A DNA stretch of 64,000 bases from Canna indica (Eukaryota > Streptophyta > Magnoliopsida > Zingiberales > Cannaceae), in assembly GCA_034359265.1 (NCBI GenBank), contig CP136895.1, forward strand, positions 45,340,001 to 45,404,000. The letters run 5' to 3'. Below the pieces are notes generated by a model, which was not told where the DNA came from, ran no database searches, and saw only the letters and a list, made by a program, of their open reading frames with translations. A program made the position numbers and the translations under genes. Below, in pieces: positions 22,692 through 33,015 of this stretch; position 1 is the first letter of the stretch, and the number at the start of each line of letters is the position of its first letter.

Positions 22692-23904
22692 TGTTGATCA
22701 AATATCCACACTAGAAGGGGGGGTTTGAATAGTGTGTATCTACTTTTATGATTAATTGAATTCTTTTCTGATTTTAATCAACTCAACTACCTGATTCAAG
22801 TTACTGGATTCTTAGTGCGACTAGATGCAATCATAATTATATCAAGCACAAGCGAAAATCAAATTGAGCAATCAAGATAGCAATGCAAACACGAAATATT
22901 TAGTGCTTCGGCCAACACCGCCTACTCTACTACCTTGGCTCCCCACCAAGGATTTCTAACCTTAACACTTTATAGATTGATAGTTTTTCTAAGAATACAA
23001 TGAGGACTTATCCCTCAACCCTAGAGGCGAGCCTCAACACCTATTCTCTAGCAAAAACAACAATCTACAAGACACCAAGGTGTTTACACGCACACCTTGC
23101 AAGCTATCCTAAAAATCGATACAAAGAAAGATGAAAACAAAATAAATGGCGCTTAAATGTAAAACAATACTTGATGTAGCTCCAACACGTCTCCTCCGAG
23201 CACTTCAAGGCTTCGAGTGTGGATTTCTCGGTGAAGACCAAGCTTGATGAAGTGAGGAGGGATTAAGAGTGTGGAAATGGAGATTAGGACTTTAAATCAA
23301 CTCCTTTAGGCTTGTAATCTCTAAGGATATGCTCAATGGAGTTCTCAACTACTGGGGAGGAGGTTTATGAGTGGTATTTATAACCCCTCACTCGGCTTGG
23401 GCATCCAATGGGAGTTTTTCTGCCTGTTGGCGATGCCCGATCGCTTGCCGGTCGATCGATCGATCGACTGCTGAGCGACCGAAGGTGTTCTGCCACTTTC
23501 GGGCCACATTCGATCAACTGACCGATCGACCAAATTGGCTACTGCCAATTTTTTGCTTCGTCCGGTCAACCGAATTAGCTACTACCAATTTTTGGCCACA
23601 TTCGGTCGAACGACCGGTCGACCGAACCTGGGTTAAGGTTGATTTTTTTAGTCTTCTTCTTGCGCGCTTCATTTTTGAGTTATATTACCAAGTTTGGACT
23701 TCGATATCATTACAATTTAGCTTGGGATAAAATCCTATAAACATATTACATGAAATCTATTCCTAACTCTAGATTCTCTACTCAATCGACGACGGCGCCA
23801 TTTTGCCAATTTTTTTCTATTTCTCCGAACGAACTTCGCGCGCGATCGTAACCTCGACCTAAGATCAAACACATGATAAATTTATTAGAATAACACTACT
23901 AGAA

Positions 23905-24215
23905 AAATGGGCATCAGCAACGGCCAAGCCGTTGCAATAGAGCCATGACAGAAAGTCGCGTTGCTGATAACTTAGCAACGGCTCAGCAACGGCCGCTCGG
24001 GCCGTTGCTAAAAATATTATCAGCAACGGTTTTGCCACGGACTCGGAGCCGTTGCTGATAACATTAATAGCAACGGCCGCTGAGTCCGTAGCAACGCCGT
24101 TAGTAAAAGCTCGTCGCTAAGCCATTGTTGTAGGTCATCAGCAACGGCTTTCGATACACTTTTAGCAACGGCTTTCCCACGGACGGTCGTGGGAAAGCCG
24201 TTGCTGATGATGTGA
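23905..24215. repeat. CACTA-2 subterminal array (TnpA-gene side)
   Basis: AGCAACGGC and its complement GCCGTTGCT recur about a dozen times, mostly as facing pairs that form short palindromes with 10-25 bp loops. The array matches the right array of CACTA-3 and the right edge of the window in CACTA-4. Confidence 0.85.
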
Positions 24216-24469
24216 ACCTGGTAACGAAAAAATTTAAAATTTAAAATTTCCATTGATACATTGATACATTATCTGATACATAACTCACACACCCATACAC
24301 TCATACACACATTCATTCACACATCACAAACACACCAAGATATACATCAAAACAATTATATTTATATTGATAATTATCCACGATAGTATAAAAACAATTC
24401 AAATGCAAAATTGAAGTATTAATATCCAAACAAAATAAGTTAAACAAGTTCAATATCTCAGTAACAAAG

Positions 24470-26022
24470 TCAATATAAACAAAATCTCACGATGACGATG
24501 GAGGATGGTCTGGATCTAGAGGTTTGGAGTGCTTGAGTGTACACCGGCGTGGACTGACTCGCGGACGATGGATTAGATGATGACGAAGAGATGCCTGCTT
24601 CGGGATGACCTGACATGTTGCATAGCATAGCTTGTATATCCGCCATCATCTGACTCTGGCGCTCCATTATCTCAGTCTGACGTGCGACCGTGTCCTCTAG
24701 AGTCCTTATTCTGCTACTATGATCATAACTGGATCTAGAGGTGGACGGCCGCTCACCAGCGACCGGAGGGGTCGGTGCCCCAAGTGGCCCTAGTACGGCT
24801 CGCGCATGACCACTATCTGCGAAGCCATATACGCGGCCATGGTCCCAGCCACCTGCGGCCTCGACCCACAATACTGCGTCAAAGTCCTCGGGGGTACCCC
24901 CGCACTGCACCACCGTCTGGCTGTAGGTCTCCTACTCGAGTTTGATTTTTTGTTTAATATTTATCATAAAACTTAAATTATAAATATATAATGAATAATT
25001 TAAACAAATATATAATTACCATAATGTATGCAGCGCGGTTGTCGATGTACTCCCCCGTCCCATGTGCTCGACGGTGAGTCCGCTCAAACACCGCCATCGG
25101 GGAGGGTCGCTGGACAGTCCCGTCATCCGACACTGTCGTCTACAATTACAAAATAGATACATTAATTAGTACACATAGTAACAAATAAAATATATAATTA
25201 AAAGATATACTTACCATACGGTTCGCGTGCACTGCAAATGCAACAGAGCCGCCGGTGTGACGCGCTGCTCCCCCCGACATGCGATTTCTAGCCGCATTCT
25301 GAGAAACCTCCTGCCATCGATCCATCGACCATATTCCCACAAGCTGGTCCCATATATCCGGAGTAATCCAATCGGGGTCGTATCCCCGAGTCTCTGCGAT
25401 GTTAGTGGTCACAGCTCGGGCCATCGCCTGGGACCGAGCCTGCCCCAGCTGCTCGTTGTACCTTGCCCGGGAAATAGCCTCCCAGGCAGCGTAAATGAAG
25501 GGCCTCTGGTCCTCGGCCCATGTATAGCGAGCCTGCAAAATAATAATATAAGTACCAATATTAATATATCATCATGCATGTAAAAAAAATAATAATACGT
25601 GCCTCAAACTCGCGCCATAACATGTCGACGTGCTCGCTAGGCACGTGAGACCACGTAGGTCATGCCCCGTGCATGTATCATCGAATAGTAGAAGAAATGC
25701 TCCTCGGCACTTCTTCTTGCTCGAACTTGCACAACAAAAATAAATTTTAATATTATATTATGATATAATGAATTTGTAATGATTCATAATTCATGATATA
25801 TTATCGCTCCCCAATCACGCTAATCAATCTACGTGACTCTGTGGCTGGTGGAGGCTGCCACCTGTTCGGCCAGCATGGCCGCCTGCGTCTGGATGTACTA
25901 GCCTCGACAGTATCATCCTCATGAGGATCAGCAACAGGAGGATCAGCAGCATGAGTAAGTGCTGGAGTCTCACCGATCGGAGACTCTGAAGCTCTCCTGC
26001 GTCGATAACCACGACCAGACAT
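24470..26022 (-). pseudogene. CACTA-2 TnpA-like gene (En/Spm plant transposase family)
   Basis: The layout is the same five exons as in CACTA-4. It begins MSGRGYRRRRASESPIGET at 26022. Later exons read RYMHGAWPTWSHVP, TWAEDQRPFIYAAWEAISR, DPDWITPDIWDQL and AGGWDHGRVYGFADSGHARA, ending in a coiled IMERQSQMMADIQ segment and a Ser-rich tail. This matches the plant Ptta/En/Spm family (PF03004 type), whose members bind the subterminal repeats. Two faults are visible: the first intron donor GTAATA of the sister copies is ATAATA here, and the following acceptor AGGTTCG reads AAGTTCG. A 5-bp deletion near 24520 shifts the last residues. Confidence 0.82.
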
Positions 26023-26097
26023 ATCTGTCGAACAGACATATAATCAGATTATTGTATAAATAGTAGAGATATATTTAATATAATATATACTTTACAA

Positions 26098-29000
26098 TTA
26101 TTCCTCATCATCTGAATAATAGTCTTCGAATTCTTCTTCTTCTTCCTCTTCTTCCTCTTCTTCATCTTCTTCATCTCCAGCTTCCTCAATTTCATGATCG
26201 TCATCATCAGCATATTCAACTTCTAATTGAATTGACGTTGTGTCTGCATCCTCGAGTATTGGAATAATACGATCCACAGCAGGAGGATCACCTTCTTGAT
26301 AGAAATCATGTGTCATATCAGGTATCAGCTCATTTTCTCCTACTATCGGATCAATTTTTCCTCTACCTTTTGTCTTACAGACTACACGCCAATCTGCTCT
26401 ATCTTTATTTCGAGCCGGATACTTCGCGTAATATACTTGTTCGGCTTGTGATGACAATATAAAAGGCTCATTTGCTGCCAATTTCGATTTGTAATTAACC
26501 TCAAGAAGTTTGTATTTTGGATGAACTTTCATGCCCCTTTCTGTTGTATCGAACCAATGACATCTAAATAGGATCACTGATTTCAAGCCGAAGTAGTGCA
26601 ACTCTATCACTTCTTCCACCAGTCCATAAAAATCCATATCACATTCAACATAGGTTGTCCCTTTCACGCAGACCCCAGCATTCATCGTCTTCTTTGTAAA
26701 TGAATATTCAACCGTGTGAAATTTATACCCGTTAACAAAATATCCGCTATAGCACGACAGAAGTCGCGACGGTCCACTAACAAACTCAAATATTCTTTCA
26801 TCTATTTCAGCTCTGTGATCTTTGCTGTAAGTCTAAATCCAAGTAGGGAAATCACGATTCTGTAATCTCTCCAATTCTTGATCGTTGTGAATGGAGTATT
26901 TTTGCACCATCTCAATGTCAAATATTTCAATGAATTGTTCAATCTCTGGACAATTGAGTAATACATACAAGTGTGCCAAATGATACTCTTCATCGCTTAA
27001 GTGTCGAGATGGACGAGAACCAAAAGCACGACCAGAGTGACAAAATATATTTAAATGTCCATCTGAATGTCGAACACCCCCGTCGTCGTTACGTGGAAGA
27101 CGATCAAATCTTGTCTGTACTGTCGATTCAAAGTAAAATGAGCAAAATGTTGAAATTTCTTGGATGATATACGATTCAGATATTGATCCTTCAACAGCTG
27201 CGGTGTTCTTTACTTTTTTCTTCAGACGATTCATGTATCTTTCAAATAAGTACATCCACCGATATTGAACGGGGCCACCAACTCGTGCCTCGTATGCCAA
27301 GTGTATCGGTAGATGCTCCATCGAGTCAAAAAATGCAGGAGGGAAAAACTGCTCCAGCTTGAATATGATTTCAACAATATTATTTTCAAGTGTTGACATA
27401 TCTTCGACTCGAAGGACATTTGCACAGATGTTTCTAAAAAATATACTTAATTCAGTCAACGGACCCCAAATATTATCAGGTAGAAGATCTCAAAATGCGA
27501 TCGGAAGTAATCTCTGCATGAATACATGACAATCATGGCTCTTCATCCCTGATATTTTGCAATCATCGACGTTCACACATCGAGATAAGTTTGAAGCATA
27601 CCCATCGGGTAATCTGAGTTCTTTTACCCATTGACAAACATCTTTGATCTGTTGTTTATTTAACACATATAGGGCCTTCGGTTTTAGATATCGTCCGTTG
27701 ACCTCTTGTAACTCCAACTTTGGTCTTTTACAAAGTATTTTCAGATCATGTCGGGCTTTGACATTATCTTTAGTTTTTCCAGAAATATCCATCAAAGTGT
27801 TGAAAATATTATCAAACACATTTTTTTCAATGTGCATGACATCTAAATTATGTCGAATCAATAATGAACTCCAATAGGGCAATTCCCAAAAGATACTTTT
27901 TTTCACCCAATTGTGTGTTTGGCCAAAACCTGACACTCTTTCATTGCGACCAAATACTATATCTGGAAGTGCTGAAACACGTGCTAACATTTGTTCACCA
28001 GACAACATCGGTGGTGGCCCATCTCTTTCGACGCTGCCCTTAGTAAATTTATTACGATTCCTTCGATACTGATGATTAACCGGTAGGAATCGACGATAAC
28101 AATCAAAGAATGAGATTTTCCGTCCGTTCTGAAGACTGATTGATTTAGAGTGTTCCATACAATACGGACAAGAGAGTCGGCCGTGAGTGCTCCAACCCGA
28201 CAACATGCCGTACGCCGGGAAATCATTGATTGTCCACAAGACCGCGGCCTTTAAATTGAAGTTTTGCTTTCGATGACAATTATAAGTGACAGCTCCCTCA
28301 GTCCACAATATTTTCAATTCATCTATCAAGGGTCTGAGAAATATGTCAATTTCTTTTCGCGGACCCTTAGGACCCGGAATAATCATCGAAAGATAAATAA
28401 ATTCATCTTTCATGCACATTGACGGTGGCAAATTATAAACTGTCAGCAGCACTGGCCAAACTGAATAAGGAGTTGCAGAATGTCCAAACGGATTAAAACC
28501 ATCTGTGCACAATCCCAATCTGATATTTCTAGTATCCCTAGCAAATGAAGGATAACATGTATCCAAATGTTTCCATGCTTCACTGTCAGATGGATGAGTC
28601 ATTACTGTATCATCACGACTTCTTGCATGCCAACTCATGTAGGGGGCTATCTTTTCCGACATGAATAATCTTTGAAGCCTCGGTGTTAGTGGAAAATACC
28701 GAAGCACCTTAAACGGGATATTTTTCTATCGGACCGATTTCTTCTCCTTGTAACGAGGGTGTTGACATACAGGGCATTTATCCAACTGCGCATTTTCTTT
28801 ATAATATAAAATGCAGTTATTTTGGCACGCGTGTATTTTTTCGTACCCAAGCCCCAATTATCTCATTAGCTTTTTAGTCTTATAAAAAGTTGGCTCAAAC
28901 TTGTTATCAGTAGGCAGCATTCCATTAATCAATCCAGCAATCCGATCATACGCAACTCCGCTGATATTACAATCGGCCTTGATGTTTAAGAGCTGTGTCA

Positions 29001-29583
29001 TTGCTGAAAACCTAGTGTATTTAGGACAATTCTCATACAAAGGTTCATCGGCAGCTTTCAACATCTCGTAAAATTCTGCAACTTCTTTATTCGGTAATTC
29101 AATCTCTACCGTAGTTTGTACTTCTGTGATATCAACCGCTGTAGTATCTGGTGGGACTGATGTCTGAAGAACTGGCCGATCAACATTATCATTCAGGTGG
29201 AATTGACCCCCAAGACTATCAAGTATCATAGTTCTATAGGGATTACATTGACCGGATGAAGAAGCACCAGCAGAGGAAGATTCACCATATGTCTGAACGA
29301 CAGGATTGCTCGACGTCCCGACTTCGCGTGACTCCCCGTGACAAGTCCATAGAAAATATCTTGGTGCAAATCCTTTGGTATATAGATGCAGAGTGACAGT
29401 CTCCCGATCCAAAAATTGTCCATTCGAACAAATGCGGCACGGACATCGGATTTGATCACTCATGCTAACGAAATTCCGATTCGAATAGGCAAAATTTAGG
29501 AAGTACGTTATGCCTAATCGAAACTCATTCGTTAAAGCTCCACGATCAAGACGTCGGTACATCCAACTTCGATCAGCCGACAT
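26098..29583 (-). pseudogene. CACTA-2 TNP2-type transposase with four in-frame stops
   Basis: One reading frame runs from ATG 29583 to the stop at 26098, about 1,160 codons, with no frameshift. Domains in order: Transpos_assoc-like N-terminus (SADRSWMYRRLDRG; CPCRICSNG; GESREVG), linker, Transposase_21 (FPLTPRLQRLFMSEK, GLCTDGFNPFG, WTINDFPAYGMLSGWSTHG), DUF4218-type (HLPIHLAYEARVGGPVQYR), DUF4216-type (RCHWFDTTERGMK, EQVYYAKYPARNKDRADW), and an acidic Glu-rich tail. Stops are at 28858-28860, 28726-28728, 27490-27492 and 26833-26835. The second and third correspond to CAA and CGA codons in the sister copies. The gene encoded the protein that cuts CACTA ends. Confidence 0.93.
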
Positions 29584-29630
29584 GATTCTGTCAATCAATG
29601 ACAATTTCTTTGGTTAATGTCTTTAGGTGA

Positions 29631-29880
29631 GATTGTCCTATTCCATTCGGGATTTATGTTATTCGTACTGCACTTACGTTTTTATTTTAACTGTTAACTA
29701 ATTATTCTAAATTTCGGCAGCATCTCCCTACAGTTCTCCGAATACGCATATCATCTGGGCGCGTATCGGAGAACAAGAGAGATGTTGCCGAAATTTAGAA
29801 TAATTAGTTAACAGTTAAAATAAAAACGTAAGTGCAGTATAAATAACTATATTCCCAAATTGTCCAATCAGGGACAATTC
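29631..29880. promoter_or_regulatory. Long hairpin upstream of the CACTA-2 TNP2 start
   Basis: The arms run GATTGTCCTATT...TGCACTTACG...AACTGTTAACTAATTA...TTTCGGC and back, turning near 29755. Much of the inner stem pairs without mismatch. It ends 47 bp before the TNP2 ATG on the minus strand, so it would lie in the 5' leader or core promoter. The CACTA-3 hairpin is its close homologue. Confidence 0.88.
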
Positions 29881-30050
29881 AAGAATTGTACATCGTATAA
29901 AAGATCATCTACTTCTTTTACACGAACATACAATCCCCGAACGGATCTAAGGTTTTGCTAAATCATATCCGACTCGTCGATGCGTACGTGAAACATATGA
30001 ACTCGTCGGATGCATGATTATTTTCTAAATGTTTCGAGACCGTTCGAGTC

Positions 30051-30119
30051 CATATTAGACGATTTCGGCGCGCGTCCGAAGTGGACGATTCCGGCGCGCG
30101 TCCGAATTGGATAATTCCG
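30051..30119. repeat. Short minisatellite in the CACTA-2 leader (2-3 units)
   Basis: GTGGACGATTCCGGCGCGCG-type units are the reverse complement of the 26-bp unit that is present seven times in CACTA-3. The array here is contracted to two good copies and one worn copy. Confidence 0.85.
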
Positions 30120-30238
30120 AAATTAATCTAAACCCTAAAAATTATTCTAACAAATTAAATAATTAATCTAAATAATTAATTAACAATTAATTAACAATTA
30201 AAAAACAATAAAAAAAATATTATTAAACTACAAATTTC

Positions 30239-30305
30239 GGCGTCGGAGTCAGGTGGACTCCGGCGCCGGCGTACAGTGGCCGGACACACTGTCCGGCCAA
30301 TGTAC
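30239..30305. promoter_or_regulatory. Two GC-rich hairpins in the CACTA-2 leader
   Basis: The first pairs GGCGTCGGAGTC with GACTCCGGCGCC around AGGTG (30239-30267). The second pairs GTACAGTGGCCGGACA with TGTCCGGCCAATGTAC (30271-30305) with one mismatch. Equivalent structures lie in the CACTA-3 leader, and the second also in CACTA-4. Confidence 0.8.
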
Positions 30306-30544
30306 AAGGTCCGGCGGCGGCCATCGGCCAATCGCCGCCTGCCGAAACCCTATTTTTAGGGTTTCGGTCGAATTTTCTACCGGCCGCAACAGGAAGAGAC
30401 GGCCGGCCGGAGGGCACATACCTGACAGTGTCGGCAGCAGCGGGAGGCATCGTCGGCGTCGGCAGCGGCGGCGAGAGGCAGGAGAGGAGCGGCGGCGGCA
30501 GCAGCGGGAGGAAGAAGGGGGGTGGGCGCGATCTGCGACCTATA

Positions 30545-30840
30545 TAAACTTATCAGCAACGGCTCACTCGCCCGTTAGAAAGTTGTTGCTGATAAGTTAT
30601 CATCAGCAACGGCTCACTTGTCCGTTAGCAAGCCGTTGCTAATAAGTTATCATCTGCAACGGCTCACTTGTCCGTTAGAAAGCCGTTGCTGATAATTAAC
30701 ATCATCAGCAACGGCTCGCATGTCCGTTAAAAAGCCGTTGCAGATACAACATATCTGCAACGGCTTGAGAGGTCGTAAGAATGCCGTTGCAAATAGCAAC
30801 GGCTTGAGCGGCCGTTGCTGATAGCCGTTGCTGAAGACCA
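30545..30840. repeat. CACTA-2 subterminal array (TNP2-leader side)
   Basis: Five or six 45-60 bp units of CAGCAACGGCT, a TGTCCGTTAGAAAG core, and AGCCGTTGCTG make facing palindromes. The same units begin CACTA-3 and CACTA-4. These are the expected binding sites for the TnpA-like protein. Confidence 0.85.
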
Positions 30841-30912
30841 AGTTTCTAGTAGTGTAAGTTTGTTATCATCAAAATCAAGATGGTGACCAAGGTTGAAAAT
30901 CTTAGGCCAACA

Positions 30913-31020
30913 ATCTCCCCCTTTTTGATGATGACAAACTTCTCAATAAATGCATTAAGAAATGTATCAACAAGCATAGCATTTCATCAAGTGAATGTAC
31001 GATGCTCCCCCTATCAAGGA
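30913..31020 (-). mobile_element. Residual copia internal segment with polypurine tract
   Basis: On the minus strand this 108-bp stretch reads a second purine-rich GATAGGGGGAGCAT, then an AT-rich spacer, then AAAAAGGGGGAGAT directly before the 3' LTR. It is all that is left between two same-orientation family-A LTRs, so the whole gag-pol region was deleted. Confidence 0.75.
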
Positions 31021-32238
31021 TAGTGTGTATCTACTTTTATGATTAATTGAATTCTTTTCAATTTTAATCAACTCAACTACCAAATTCAAGTTACTAGATT
31101 CTTAGTGCGACTAGATGCAATCACAATTATATCAAGCACAAGTAAGAATCAAATTGAGCAATCAAGATAGCAATGCAAACACGAAATATATAGTGGTTCG
31201 GCCAATACCGCCTATTCCACTACCTTGGCTCCTCACCAAGGATTTCTAACCTTAACACTTTATAGATTGATAGTTTTTCTAAGAATACAATGAGGACTTA
31301 TCCCTCAACCCTAGAGGCGAGCCTCAACACCTATTCTCTAGCAAAAACAATAATCTACAAGACACCAAGGTTTTTACACGCACACCTTGCAAGCTACCCT
31401 AAAAATCGATACAAAGAAAGATGAAAACAATATAAATGGAGCTTAAATATAAAACAATACTTGATGTAGCTCCAACGCGTCTCGTCCGAGCACTTCAAGG
31501 CTTCGAGTATGGATTTCTCGGTGAAGACCAAGCTTGATGAAGTGAGGAGGGATCGATTGAGAGTGTGGAAATGGAGATTTAGGACTTTAAATCAACTCCT
31601 TTAAGCTTGTAATCTCTAAGGATATGCTCAATGAAGTTCTCAATAGCCGGGGAGGAGGTTTATAATTGGTATTTATAACCCCTCACTCGGCTAGGGCATC
31701 CAACGGGCATTTTTTTGCCCGTTGGCAACGCTCAGTCGCTTGCCGATTGATCGTCGGTCGATTGACCGAAGGCGTTCTGCCGCTTTCGGGCCATATTCGG
31801 TCGACCGGTTGGTCGACTGAATTGGCTACTAGCAATTCTCTGCTTCGTCCGGTCAACTGGCCAGTCGACCGAATTGGCTACTACTAATTTTTGGCTTCAT
31901 TCGGTCGACCGAACTTGGGTTGAGGCTTCCTTTATGAGTCTTCTTCTTGCGTGCTTCATTTTCGGGTTCTGTTACCAAGTTTGGACTTTGATAACATTGC
32001 AATTTGGCTTGGGACAAAATCCTAGAGTCATATTACATGAAATCTATTCCTAACTCTAGATTTTCTACTCGATCGACGACGATAGAGCCATTTTTGGCGA
32101 TTATGGGACTTTCTCCGAACGAAGTTCGCGTGCAATCGTAACCTCAACCTGAGATCAAACACTTGATAATTTTATTAGAATAAGTTTGTTATCAACAAAA
32201 TCAAGATGGTGACCAAGGTTCAAAACCTTAGGCCAAGA
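31021..32238 (-). mobile_element. Second family-A LTR of the same minus-strand element
   Basis: It is highly similar along its length to the LTR at 22692-30912 without the CACTA insert. Its minus-strand start is TTGGCCTAAGG (TC in place of the leading TG), and its last ~30 bp are missing at 31021. A GGTCGACC-rich block lies at about 31740-31915. It may be the 5' LTR of the element whose polypurine tract is at 30913-30926. Confidence 0.75.
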
Positions 32239-33015
32239 GATATCACAAGGATGTTAATCAAGGGTGAACACACAATCAAATATCAAGTGAGTACTAAATA
32301 AAGCATATACACTAATTATCAAACTCCAATAGTGATGCAAGCAAGAGTAGAGTTAGAAGTTGATACCGATCACATTTGTCAGGAAGTTGCAACAAACTTA
32401 ATTCCTCTTTCTTTACTTTCCAAGCAACTTCAAGCGATCAATGTGTCTTCATTTAAGTGTAGTGTCTCCCCCCTACATTTAAGCATGAAGACTTTGGTAC
32501 CCAAATTTCTTTGTGTCCTTGGGGGGTAGAAGATTTTGGAACCTAAAGTGATTTAGCATTGGGGTTCCTTTTTAATACACAATCCCTAACCATATGTCCA
32601 TACATGCCACAACAAAAACAATGACCTTCAAATTTAATAGAAGCATGATGATGGACATGAATGTGTGGATGAGCATGGGAAGATACTTTAGAAAATTTTG
32701 CATAAGAGGCATGGGCATACATATTTTTTATTTTCTCATTTGATGAAAGTAACTCATTTTTTAATGATAACATGCCAACATTCAAATTTTCAATTTGTAA
32801 GCATAATGAGGCATTTTCTATTTTCAATGAGTCATTCAAATTTGTAGATCTATATTTTTATTTTTTAAGGAATTTTTATCGTTTTCTAGAAGTTCAACCT
32901 TCATTCTTGACTCATTACAAAAGAGTGAAATATCATCATTTTCTTGTTCTAGCATTTTATTTTCCTTTTTAAGTTCCTTGAATCTTTTTCTAACACTGCT
33001 AAATCATTACAACAT
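32239..33015 (-). pseudogene. Copia gag remnant with zinc knuckle
   Basis: The minus-strand frame 32839-32543 has a coiled-coil-like segment (KIENASLCLQIENLNVGML) and a zinc knuckle CFCCGMYGHMVRDC (CX2CX4HX4C) preceded by a His-rich stretch, typical of large copia gag proteins. Similarity continues with frame breaks on both sides: acidic and lysine-rich coil from 33010 and a later TQRNLGTKVF segment near 32500. The remainder down to 32239 is worn internal sequence. The catalytic pol domains are absent. Confidence 0.75.

Larger units (their letters stand above)
23894..30854 (-). mobile_element. CACTA-2, near-complete CACTA transposon
   Basis: Termini are CACTACTAGAAA and TTTCTAGTAGTG, with target duplication TAA at 23891-23893 and 30855-30857. 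In transcription order (minus strand) it has the subterminal array, GC-rich leader with hairpins, short minisatellite, ~250-bp hairpin, intronless TNP2 gene, spliced TnpA-like gene, and second subterminal array. It is the most complete of the four, at 6,961 bp, and the reference for interpreting CACTA-3 and CACTA-4. Both its genes carry inactivating changes. Confidence 0.95.
22692..30912 (-). mobile_element. Family-A 3' LTR (minus strand) split by CACTA-2
   Basis: Read on the minus strand it starts TGTTGGCCTAAG at 30912 and ends TTGATCAACA at 22692. The CACTA-2 transposon with its TAA duplication accounts for the middle. The polypurine tract AAAAAGGGGGAGAT lies directly before the LTR start on the minus strand, identifying it as a 3' LTR. 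The GGTCGACC cluster is at about 23440-23625. Small open frames 23371-23730 and 23378-23569 lie in that cluster and are not genes. Confidence 0.8.
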
